Assembly: GCA_012521525.1 (NCBI GenBank)
Contig: JAAYMG010000064.1
Coordinates: forward strand, 1-17,132
Origin: Clostridiales bacterium
GTDB taxonomy: Bacteria; Bacillota; Clostridia; Oscillospirales; JAAYOS01
Length of the DNA: 17,132 nucleotides
Direction: 5' to 3'
The notes below the pieces were generated by a model. The model did no database searches and was not told the origin of the DNA. It saw nothing but the letters and a program-made list of their open reading frames with translations. Numbering within the stretch: position 1 is the stretch's first letter; each line of letters opens with the position of its first letter. This document shows positions 7,747 to 14,672 of this stretch, in pieces. The translations under genes and the position numbers were made by a program.

Positions 7747-9885
7747 TCACATGATCGGATCCATGGAGAGTGCCGGGTGGTTCTTCTCCGTCAGGAATTC
7801 CAGCACCTTATCCGACTCGGTAGCGATCGTCTCGTCGCAGATCATGTCTGTAAAGTTGTCGATACCGAGCAGCTCCTTCGCGGTCTTGTTGAGACGTGTC
7901 GCTATATCGTCTTTGAGCTCCTTGGGCATCCAGACGATCCTCTGTATGCCGCCTTCGGCCTTTATGAACTTCTTTGACGAGGTGAAGTGGCGTCCGTGTC
8001 CCATAAAGCCGGGGGTTTGCACGCCGCCGCCGGTCATGGATGCAAGTTCGCCGAATGTCATGCCCACCGGGGTCATCCCTTTGAATTCGCGGTTCACTAT
8101 TATCACGCCGTTGGCCTCGGGCAGGATACCGCATATGCACTCGAAACAGCCGCAGCTCGTCATCGGGTCCTCAAGCAGCGAATAGAGCGAAACGCTGCTT
8201 ACAGCCCCGTGCGATGCTTCTTCGACCGCCTTGTTTACAGACTCGTATATACCTTTTGCCTCGTCCAAACAGCCTTCCTTTTTGACCGGCTGTGCGGTTC
8301 CCGCAGGCTCCAGTTCCTTGGTCGCCTTTGCGTCAAGCCAGCTGACCGCACCGCAGAGACCCAGGCGTTCAGGCGTTACGACACAGACGTGCGCCGGAGC
8401 AAATGACTGGCACAAAACGCAGGTATAGAATGTATCAACACTTTCGTCCGTCATGGAGGCCAGGCGGGCATCTCTAGCGTTGTAACGCGGCAGGCCCTCT
8501 TTTTCAAGGAGTTCCCTGACTTTGTCGGCGTCGGTGATGATGGTGACCTGGCACTTATCCACGACGCTTTCAAAGTCGTCCATCACCATGTGGTATATTA
8601 CTTCCCCAAAGTGTTTCAGCCGCAGTCCCCTCTCATAGGAGTCCTTGTTAATGCGGACGCGGAGAAGGTTTCTCTGACCGGTGTGCATTACACCTTCAAT
8701 ATAGTTGAGCCAGTAGTGGATCTTCCTCTCGATGACAGGCTCGAAATCCGCCTGCATCCTGGCGCCGGCAACCTCGACGAAAATGCCCAGCGGCAGGCTC
8801 AGCGGAGCCTCGCCGTCTATATCGGGACCTATCAGTGTGATCGAATGGTCTTTTATCTCATCGAGTTCCCTCATGGCGACAAGTTCGCATGTCGGAGTGA
8901 CACCCACGGTAAATTCGGCATGCATGTCATTCCTGCGGACTATCTCGCCTTCAAATGCGGAGGCAAACGCCACAGGGATCGGCATCTCCTTGACCTTGAT
9001 CTTAATATTTCTCAGGCTCAGTGAACGCTGAACAGTCTGGCTGTGATCGGTGCAGGACTCAAGCGCGCCGGGAACCTGATTGTCGCCCAGATCCACGTCT
9101 GCAACGACCGGGAATCCCAATGCGATCGCGCCTGCGCCGGCGGATACGACTACCTCGTTGAGAGGACCGAACGTGTTGACGAACGCAGGTACCCTCTCCT
9201 TAGTGTATGTAAGCAGTGTTTTCATATCTCCGGGCTGTACATTGCCGAAAATGAGCGCAGCACGGATCGCTACGGTCACAACATGGATCACCGATGTGAC
9301 TCCATGGCCCAGCGGTACCACGCGGAACTCCAGGCCCATTCGGACGCCGCATTTTGCAGCCTGGTCTATTACGTTTCCTACCAGGAACGTGAGTATTCCC
9401 TTGCTCTGATAATCCTTGACAACGGCAGCCAGATCGTCAGGATTTGCGGCTTCGCCGATCACCACGGCGACCCCAGGGATATCTCCCGTGACGAGCGGAA
9501 CACCGAGCGACCTGATGACAGCATCGGGAACGAACCCGATACCGCTTTCACTCTCGGTCCCATATGCCGCCTGCCCCGTTGCATATTGAAGTGCTTCAAT
9601 GATCTCAGCCCCGACGGCGGTGGCAAGACCGGCATTGAGTGCCTCCCCCAGGTCATCTTTCCATGATACCAGGCTCTTCATTACGTCGACGCAAGCAGGA
9701 AGGTCACCAAGAGTCCTGACCTTTACGCCCGTTGCCGCATATATGGTCGGCAAAAAGTATGCCGTGTCAGGGAACGCCACTTTGTGGTCGGCCCCGAACT
9801 TCTCAATCGCGTCCTTTACCGCTCCTTCGGTAAGTCCCACAACCGCATTCGAACCTGCATAAATAAGATCTGTAAGCGCGCTCAT
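7747..9885 (-). CDS. acsB: Acetyl-CoA synthase (CODH/ACS beta subunit)
   Basis: Encodes 712 residues, close to the 729 of the Moorella thermoacetica enzyme. It joins a methyl group from the corrinoid protein, CO and CoA into acetyl-CoA at the A-cluster, and can run in reverse. The cluster ligands are intact: Cys489, Cys492, Cys501 and Cys511 (spacing 3, 9, 10 as in Moorella 506/509/518/528), and the distal-nickel motif Cys578-Gly579-Cys580 lies 67 residues on, exactly as in Moorella. CVLCQSFAPAHVC and TPGFMGHGR are family signatures. The N-terminal domain, which in Moorella contacts CODH and forms the CO tunnel, is present in full length. Two further cysteines, 583 and 585, follow the CGC motif. 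The ATG has GAAAGGGG upstream. The CODH gene acsA is not adjacent. Confidence 0.97.
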   Translation of the reverse strand: MSALTDLIYAGSNAVVGLTEGAVKDAIEKFGADHKVAFPDTAYFLPTIYAATGVKVRTLGDLPACVDVMKSLVSWKDDLGEALNAGLATAVGAEIIEALQYATGQAAYGTESESGIGFVPDAVIRSLGVPLVTGDIPGVAVVIGEAANPDDLAAVVKDYQSKGILTFLVGNVIDQAAKCGVRMGLEFRVVPLGHGVTSVIHVVTVAIRAALIFGNVQPGDMKTLLTYTKERVPAFVNTFGPLNEVVVSAGAGAIALGFPVVADVDLGDNQVPGALESCTDHSQTVQRSLSLRNIKIKVKEMPIPVAFASAFEGEIVRRNDMHAEFTVGVTPTCELVAMRELDEIKDHSITLIGPDIDGEAPLSLPLGIFVEVAGARMQADFEPVIERKIHYWLNYIEGVMHTGQRNLLRVRINKDSYERGLRLKHFGEVIYHMVMDDFESVVDKCQVTIITDADKVRELLEKEGLPRYNARDARLASMTDESVDTFYTCVLCQSFAPAHVCVVTPERLGLCGAVSWLDAKATKELEPAGTAQPVKKEGCLDEAKGIYESVNKAVEEASHGAVSSVSLYSLLEDPMTSCGCFECICGILPEANGVIIVNREFKGMTPVGMTFGELASMTGGGVQTPGFMGHGRHFTSSKKFIKAEGGIQRIVWMPKELKDDIATRLNKTAKELLGIDNFTDMICDETIATESDKVLEFLTEKNHPALSMDPIM

Positions 9886-10061
9886 AGTATAGCCCCTTTC
9901 CTAATATAAGTAAAAGAATGATCACATTACATACAAGCCTGAATTGCCCAAGCCTCAGCATAGTGACAAGGCGGCTCCTGTTCCCAAACTTTTATCCAAA
10001 CTTGGGCTTCATCACCCATGCAAAATGATGAAACAGCAGGGTGATGTGTGTTGGATCCTCA
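9886..10061 (-). other. acsE-acsB intergenic region with inverted repeats
   Basis: This 176-bp gap holds CATCACCC (10010-10017) pairing with GGGTGATG (10039-10046), a perfect 8-bp stem with a 21-nt loop, just after the acsE stop. A weaker CCCAA (9983-9987) / TTGGG (10002-10006) pairing lies beside it. No T run follows on the minus strand, so read-through into acsB is expected; the stems may stabilise or process the mRNA. I see no convincing promoter and no gene. Confidence 0.45.
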
Positions 10062-10847
10062 CTATAGCTCAAGATAGGAGTCTGCGTAAAGCGTATTGTT
10101 CTTTATGATATCGCAGGATTTTATGGTTTCCATCAGTCTCTGATCACAGGGGTTCGCTATGGCAGAGGTCAGCCCGCACTGCATAGCCATTGCTATCATT
10201 GCGGAATCCATTATCGGTCGGATGTGTTTCGGCATGCCGTTTGAAACGTTCGAAAGCCCGCCTGTCGTATTGAGGCCCATCTGGCTTATCAGGTTTATGG
10301 CTTCCAGGACTTCGGTCTGCTTGTCCTGCATGCCTTTTATGACCAGGAACAGGGGATCGAACCACATGTCCATGGGGTCCATGCCAAGAGACATGCCGCG
10401 TTCGAGCATTTCCTGGCAATAGAGCATGCGTTCGTCATTGTCGGCAGGTATGCCCTCCTTGGAACACAGCGCCAGAACGATGGCGTCATACTCAGCCGCC
10501 ATATCTATGTTTGTGATCCTGTCACCCGCATTTGCGGAGTTGATGATCGGTTTTCCTTTTGAGCGGTCGTAAACTTTGAGTCCGGCCTCGATGGCCTTGC
10601 TGTTTACGGTGTCAAGGGACAGGGGAACGTTGTCGAAGTTCTCCTGCAGCAGTTTCACTATCCACTGCATGAGCTCTTCGCCGTCGGATTCGGCAGGTCC
10701 TATGTTAACGTCGATATACTGCGCTCCGGCTTCGATTTGCTCTTTGGCTCGCCTGAGTATGGGGCCCGGGTCCCTCTCGCTGAGCGCCTTCCGGATAACA
10801 GGCGATATGCAGTGGATCCTTTCCCCTATGACTATGAATTTTCCCAT
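10062..10847 (-). CDS. acsE: Methyltetrahydrofolate:corrinoid/iron-sulfur protein methyltransferase
   Basis: Encodes 261 residues, the size of characterised AcsE (MeTr, about 262). It transfers the methyl group of 5-methyl-tetrahydrofolate to Co(I) of the corrinoid iron-sulfur protein AcsCD. It is a pterin-binding TIM barrel of the dihydropteroate-synthase-like superfamily. Visible motifs are DVNIGP (46-51), SLDTVN with Asp79, INSAN (102-106), FDP with Asp164, and GGLSNVSNG with Asn203. Asp79, Asp164 and Asn203 align with Moorella residues Asp75, Asp160 and Asn199 that bind the pterin and assist N5 protonation. Its ATG follows acsC by 24 bp with AAGGAG upstream. B12-dependent methionine synthase domains are related, but the small single-domain size and the operon settle the call. 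Confidence 0.95.
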   Translation of the reverse strand: MGKFIVIGERIHCISPVIRKALSERDPGPILRRAKEQIEAGAQYIDVNIGPAESDGEELMQWIVKLLQENFDNVPLSLDTVNSKAIEAGLKVYDRSKGKPIINSANAGDRITNIDMAAEYDAIVLALCSKEGIPADNDERMLYCQEMLERGMSLGMDPMDMWFDPLFLVIKGMQDKQTEVLEAINLISQMGLNTTGGLSNVSNGMPKHIRPIMDSAMIAMAMQCGLTSAIANPCDQRLMETIKSCDIIKNNTLYADSYLEL

Positions 10848-10871
10848 GGTCGACAGTCTCCTTATCCAGTA

Positions 10872-12218
10872 TTATTTGTAATCCTTAAGGAATTTCACAA
10901 GCTGCATGGCTTCACCCGGTGCGACGACGATCTTCCAGCCGGGAAGCTTTTCTTCCAGTTCACCCTTCAAAACCGCAACCTTCCCGGGCAAAAGCAGAGT
11001 CCTTGACTTGATCCTGCTTTCGACCTCGTGTTCCTTGATGAACTTTGCGATCGACGAAGCACTGAACTTGCCGGCAGCCCAGGCCGTGAGGACTGAATAA
11101 CCGCCCGCGTCGGCAATGAGCAGGTTTACAGGGACCCCCGAGCGTTCGATCTCGCCGGATACAACGAAATATGTGAGCGCAAAGTCAACGGTAACTGCAC
11201 AGACAGCGTTTTCGTCCGCCCCATTGAGCGGATAGATACCGGGTTCGACCTTCATAGGCTTTTGCGGGTCGGTGAAAATATTCTGGCGGAGCCCGTAAAG
11301 CGGAAGCGCCTGGGCATGATCCATCGCGCTCATAACGATGATCGAGCCGTACTTGAGGACGAACAGGGAAGCAAGCGCAGACTGCATGAGCCTGTCTCCG
11401 GGCGCAAGCCTTCCCACATTCACGATCGTGGGATATCCGAAAGTCCTGTCCTGGTTCTTTATTGCGGCACGGCGGATCTGCACGGCATTTGCAAAGGCGT
11501 CTGCTATCGATTTGATGCCGACATCAATGATCAGGTTCTTATTCCCAAGAGACTCGAGTTTTGCAGTGTTGTCGTAAAGCTCGTCCAGATCCCTGCCTTT
11601 GACTCCGAGCACGACACCGTATTTTTGGGCCAAAGCATTCATTGCCTCAAGATTTTCACTGTCAGCGCCGTTCAGGATGGGCTTTCTGTCCGCGGCAAGC
11701 TCCAAAGCTCTTTCGGCCATTTCCGGAACACCGCAGCTGAGGATCAAAGCCTTGTCGGTTTGGAGAGCTCTCCTGACCAGGTCAAGGTAGCGGTCGTCGC
11801 CCTTGCCGGGGACATAATTGATATACAGGAACTCTACCTGCATCCTCTCTCCGATCCGTTCGTAGTCAATGCTTTCGGCACTTGCGAACGCCGCGTCGTT
11901 TTCTTCGTCCGCAGCGGCATTGCATACCGAAACCGAAAACAGAGTCTTGTTTACAAACGTCTTTTCGTGCCTGAATAATACGGTCTCGCCACCAAGGACG
12001 TATTCACGGTCTCCGGTGCCTGTCCTGATAGTCTTCATCGGAGGAGCGGCAGCGTCAGACAACTGCTCGAGGACCTCGGGCGAGAGATGCGGGCACTTGT
12101 CCATCGGAACCGCACCGGCAGCGACCTTCATCGCGAAGGCCATGCAGGTCGGGAACCCGCAATCCTTGCAGTTCGTTTTCGGCGTCAGCTTGAATATATC
12201 TATACCTTTAAGAGCCAT
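10872..12218 (-). CDS. acsC: Corrinoid/iron-sulfur protein large (gamma) subunit
   Basis: Encodes 448 residues. The N-terminal [4Fe-4S] motif has Cys17, Cys20, Cys25 and Cys42 (KTNCKDCGFPTC...KCP), matching the ligand positions of the known protein. A TIM-barrel domain and a C-terminal corrinoid-binding domain follow; the latter contains LNGAD-type and NLLIADAGGYSVLTAWAAGK segments. With AcsD it carries the methyl group between AcsE and acetyl-CoA synthase. The frame is open upstream to a start at 12287, but AAGGAG stands eight bases before the ATG at 12218 and the cysteine numbering then matches the family, so I use 12218. A 238-bp gap precedes it. Confidence 0.95.
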   Translation of the reverse strand: MALKGIDIFKLTPKTNCKDCGFPTCMAFAMKVAAGAVPMDKCPHLSPEVLEQLSDAAAPPMKTIRTGTGDREYVLGGETVLFRHEKTFVNKTLFSVSVCNAAADEENDAAFASAESIDYERIGERMQVEFLYINYVPGKGDDRYLDLVRRALQTDKALILSCGVPEMAERALELAADRKPILNGADSENLEAMNALAQKYGVVLGVKGRDLDELYDNTAKLESLGNKNLIIDVGIKSIADAFANAVQIRRAAIKNQDRTFGYPTIVNVGRLAPGDRLMQSALASLFVLKYGSIIVMSAMDHAQALPLYGLRQNIFTDPQKPMKVEPGIYPLNGADENAVCAVTVDFALTYFVVSGEIERSGVPVNLLIADAGGYSVLTAWAAGKFSASSIAKFIKEHEVESRIKSRTLLLPGKVAVLKGELEEKLPGWKIVVAPGEAMQLVKFLKDYK

Positions 12219-12456
12219 GGCAATACTCCTTTTTTCATACGGATATTTAGTTCCGTCGGATTTTAACAGCAAATGAAATATGTACACCCGGTCGATGCTT
12301 CATTTGTTGGTGCTTCACTTTTTATATGCAGGCAAGCTTTCGGTCCGGTCAAAATATCCGGCACGATCATAACCATACATTAATGGCTGATCGCCTTAAA
12401 TACCGATCGCCTTACCAATCAGGTACCATTGGTCGGCAAATCTGCCGGTCGGCCTG
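12219..12456 (-). other. acsD-acsC intergenic region with a direct repeat
   Basis: This 238-bp gap has no supportable gene. GATCGCCTTA occurs twice (12389-12398 and 12405-12414, 16-bp period), and a short hairpin CGGCA-aatc-TGCCG lies near 12434-12447. On the minus strand TTGACC is followed by a TATAAA 20 bases on, too far apart for a convincing promoter. No terminator is seen, so acsC is probably read from the acsD promoter. Confidence 0.4.
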
Positions 12457-13401
12457 TCAGCCCAAAAGTGCCCTGATGAGCGACGATACCGTCTCTATGG
12501 ATCGGGGATGCCTGAGTATGACCGCGTCCGAGCCCGATGCGAGACACGCAACGGCAGTCACGACTTCCATATGGACTCCCCTTTCCTCGGCGGGACCCCA
12601 CTGAGGCATGTCCTCTTCAGGCAGCACCGATTCCTTTACATTCCAGGTCTCAAATGAAACCGGAGTTATGATCGGCATCTGCAGCATAGCGTCGTTTTGA
12701 GAAAGCGCGGCTGACCTGACCCTGTCCATGGTTGAGACAAGATATTCAAAGCCATATCCGGCAGCTGCAGACCCGGGATCCATCACGATGCTTTCGGTGC
12801 TTACCCCCAGTTGATTAAGCAGTATGTTGAGCTGTTTTGCGAGATTTATGTCTACGGAAGATTCCGCCCCGACCTTATGTCCGTAGGCAAGTCCGACCGC
12901 AGCTCCCACCGCCTTGTAGTTTTCTTCCTTTGCGGACAGGAACAGAGCGTTCCTGCCGTGGAGCGCCCGGGCGATCTTCTCAAACAAATGCGCGTCTTTT
13001 TCGGTATTCTTGCTGCCCGCGATCACCAGCGGGACTTCAACAGCTTCAGCAACTTCGCATGCGATCTGCACGCACTCTTCTGCCGAACGGTCATGCCCGT
13101 TGGGGTCCGCGCCCTCAAAATGCAGGCATACAAAGTCGGCCCCTTTGACCTGCGACGCTTTGCGTGCTATCTCCGCAACGGATCCGGCGCAGTCATAGTA
13201 TTCCCTTATGCCGGCAGGCCAGTGTCCGACTCCCAGGTCGGATACCTCTACTCCTATTTTCGGCACCCAGTTCGACTGCGAGTCAAAGGTATAGAACGGG
13301 AAGGTCGTGGCACCTCCAAGTTCTACAGCATGATCGCCGGTCCCTATCTTTACGGTTTTGATGGATGAGTTGAAAGTCTGCGGTGTTCTCTTGAACGGCA
13401 T
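12457..13401 (-). CDS. acsD: Corrinoid/iron-sulfur protein small (delta) subunit
   Basis: Encodes 314 residues, the usual size for AcsD. This TIM-barrel subunit pairs with AcsC and caps the corrinoid from above; it has no iron-sulfur cluster of its own. Recognisable segments include VELGGATTFPFYTFD near residue 28, VCLHFEGADPNG, and IVMDPGSAAAGYGFEY around 206-221, all characteristic of CdhD/AcsD proteins. GAAAGGAT lies upstream of the ATG. The gene has a clear housekeeping-type promoter overlapped by a Rex operator 32 bp upstream, so it is likely the first gene of the redox-controlled acsD-C-E-B-V transcript. Confidence 0.95.
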   Translation of the reverse strand: MPFKRTPQTFNSSIKTVKIGTGDHAVELGGATTFPFYTFDSQSNWVPKIGVEVSDLGVGHWPAGIREYYDCAGSVAEIARKASQVKGADFVCLHFEGADPNGHDRSAEECVQIACEVAEAVEVPLVIAGSKNTEKDAHLFEKIARALHGRNALFLSAKEENYKAVGAAVGLAYGHKVGAESSVDINLAKQLNILLNQLGVSTESIVMDPGSAAAGYGFEYLVSTMDRVRSAALSQNDAMLQMPIITPVSFETWNVKESVLPEEDMPQWGPAEERGVHMEVVTAVACLASGSDAVILRHPRSIETVSSLIRALLG

Positions 13402-13432
13402 ATGCTGATATCCTTTCTATACTTCTGTATTG

Positions 13433-13450
13433 TTGTTAATATTTTAACAA
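13433..13450. promoter_or_regulatory. Rex operator overlapping the acsD promoter
   Basis: TTGTTAATATTTTAACAA is a perfect inverted repeat: 7-bp arms TTGTTAA and TTAACAA around TATT. This is the Clostridia Rex consensus TTGTTAA-N4-TTAACAA with no mismatch. Rex represses when NADH is low and releases DNA when NADH/NAD+ rises. The site covers the -10 hexamer of the acsD promoter, an ideal repression position. No other perfect site was seen in the window. Confidence 0.88.
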
Positions 13451-13469
13451 ACGTGGATACAACAGTCAA
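13441..13469 (-). promoter_or_regulatory. SigA-type promoter of acsD
   Basis: On the minus strand TTGACT (13469-13464) is followed after exactly 17 bases by TAAAAT (13446-13441). Each hexamer differs from consensus at one base. Transcription should start near 13434, inside the Rex palindrome, giving a leader of about 33 nt with the acsD ribosome binding site. Confidence 0.82.
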
Positions 13470-13519
13470 TCGCTTTCGTCTTTCGCAATAATGTTTTAAA
13501 AAGCGGTTGTATTGACTGT
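13462..13519. repeat. Bulged inverted repeat between cooC and acsD
   Basis: ACAGTCAAT-CGCT (13462-13474) can pair with AGCG (13502-13505) and ATTGACTGT (13511-13519), with a 5-nt bulge at 13506-13510 on one side. One arm includes the acsD -35 hexamer. In cooC read-through RNA this would form a hairpin; on DNA it could be a second regulator site. No T run marks it as a normal terminator. Confidence 0.5.
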
Positions 13520-13556
13520 TTGCGGCTGGTGGATTGCTGCTTAGAAGATGCCAAAT

Positions 13557-14327
13557 TCAAAAACCGGCCTTTTCGATTATCCGGTACATCGCCTGTTTTG
13601 AAGGTGCATCATCCGGTAGGCTTACCGTTGGTTTCCCTTCGGCATCGTAATCATAAACCAGCTGATCGTATGGCACCACGCCTATCAGTTCAAGTCCCTG
13701 CGCCTCTATTTCCCGGCGGATGCCTTCATTGAGCTCCCCTTCAGGAGCATGGTTGACAATGAGATATATGTTCTTCGCGTTCAGCTCCAGCTCCTCGGCG
13801 AGCCTCTTGATCCTGCCAACTGCCTGGATCCCGCGGCGGGAGCAATCGCTGACAAGGAACATCGTATCAATAGCCGGAAGGATCCCACGGCTGACGTGTT
13901 CCATACCGGCTTCATTGTCCACAACAACATATTTATAACGTGAGGAATACTTCTCGATCTGCTTTTTCAAAATGTCGTTGACAAAACAATAGCAGCCCTG
14001 GCCCTGCGTCCTCCCCATAACGATCAGATCGTACTTGTCCGACTCGATCAGCGCATCGCCAAAGCGAAAGTCCATATACTCGGACTTCGACATGCTTGCG
14101 GGAATGGGGTTTACATCCATGCTTTCGGCCCTGGCCACTTCTTCCCTGATATCCCCGAGTGTCGTTGTCACCTTCTCGCCGAGGACTTCGTTGAGGTTGG
14201 AGTTTGCGTCGGCGTCGACGGCAAGGATCGGTCCTTCCCCTTTCCGTGCAAGATAGTCTATCAGCAGCCCGCACAGCGTGGTTTTCCCGGTTCCGCCCTT
14301 CCCCGCAAACGCGATCGTATATGCCAT
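13557..14327 (-). CDS. cooC: CooC/AcsF-type nickel-insertion ATPase
   Basis: Encodes 256 residues of the MinD/SIMIBI P-loop class. The deviant Walker A is GKGGTGKTT (9-17) with both signature lysines, followed by DAD at 38-40 and the switch region VVVDNEAGMEH. The metal-binding CXC motif is Cys112-Tyr113-Cys114 in GQGCYCFVN, which bridges the dimer in CooC. Such proteins use ATP to deliver nickel to the CODH C-cluster (CooC) or the acetyl-CoA synthase A-cluster (AcsF); beside acsB and without a CODH gene, an AcsF role is the better inference. AAAGGAG lies about ten bases before the ATG. It has its own upstream promoter, and acsD downstream has another, so it may be expressed separately from, as well as together with, the acs genes. 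Confidence 0.93.
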   Translation of the reverse strand: MAYTIAFAGKGGTGKTTLCGLLIDYLARKGEGPILAVDADANSNLNEVLGEKVTTTLGDIREEVARAESMDVNPIPASMSKSEYMDFRFGDALIESDKYDLIVMGRTQGQGCYCFVNDILKKQIEKYSSRYKYVVVDNEAGMEHVSRGILPAIDTMFLVSDCSRRGIQAVGRIKRLAEELELNAKNIYLIVNHAPEGELNEGIRREIEAQGLELIGVVPYDQLVYDYDAEGKPTVSLPDDAPSKQAMYRIIEKAGF

Positions 14328-14426
14328 GTTTTGATATCTCCTTTAGGTTGATGAGTTCTGATTGTCTTCTTAGTTTGCCGATTGTACAAAACAAATGTTA
14401 AAAACCTGACTAAAATCAGCACTTTA

Positions 14427-14454
14427 ATTATATCACCTGGGGCGGCATTTGCAA
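14427..14454 (-). promoter_or_regulatory. Extended -10 promoter of cooC
   Basis: On the minus strand TTGCAA (14454-14449), a 16-bp spacer, and a perfect TATAAT (14432-14427) preceded by TGA give an extended -10 promoter (TGnTATAAT). The predicted leader to cooC is about 93 nt. No Rex-type palindrome overlaps it, in contrast to acsD. Confidence 0.72.
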
Positions 14455-14482
14455 GCAGTTTTAGTTGCCGGTGCCCAATTTA

Positions 14483-14511
14483 TTGACATTCATAGCCACA
14501 TGGGATAAACT
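14483..14511 (+). promoter_or_regulatory. Promoter of the larEBC operon
   Basis: A consensus -35 TTGACA (14483-14488) is followed after 17 bp by TAAACT (14506-14511), four of six matches to the -10 consensus. It points into larE with a leader of about 155 nt. It is divergent from the cooC promoter, with their -35 hexamers about 28 bp apart. Confidence 0.6.
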
Positions 14512-14524
14512 AAATACATAAATC

Positions 14525-14638
14525 AGCGCGTACGAAACGCGTTCATAATCATAGTGTACTTAGCCAAACTGAAACAGCGCGCAACCTGACCCTTTAAGAA
14601 ATCGTGTGTACGAAACGCACAGGCAGCGTATGAAACGC
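14525..14638 (+). promoter_or_regulatory. larE leader with three repeated hairpin motifs (GYGTAYGAAACGC)
   Basis: Three 13-nt copies occur: GCGTACGAAACGC at 14528-14540, GTGTACGAAACGC at 14606-14618, and GCGTATGAAACGC at 14626-14638. Each can fold into a small hairpin with the loop ACGAA or ATGAA; stems are 7 bp (14525-14543, one wobble), 6 bp (14604-14620, one wobble) and 4 bp (14626-14638). The last two copies are 20 bp apart. Bases outside the core change while pairing is kept (CGCGT/ACGCG versus GTGTGT/ACGCAC). They lie in the predicted transcript just before the larE ribosome binding site AAGGAGGT (14658-14665). I do not recognise the element; it could be an RNA regulator or a set of DNA operator sites. 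Confidence 0.55.
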
Positions 14639-14672
14639 CTCCGGAACGATATGCATCAAGGAGGTATATTTT

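Noticed and set aside
12219..12287. Upstream start for acsC at 12287
   Set aside because: The 23 extra residues look unlike the family; the ATG at 12218 has AAGGAG and places the cluster cysteines at 17, 20, 25 and 42 as expected.
14381..14410. Second Rex site in the cooC leader
   Set aside because: Only a half-site-like TTTAACA is present; there is no second arm at the required spacing.
14525..14672. NikR operator or NiCo riboswitch in the larE leader
   Set aside because: GTATGA occurs once but without the TCATAC partner 16 bp on, and the three small hairpins do not form the NiCo four-way junction.
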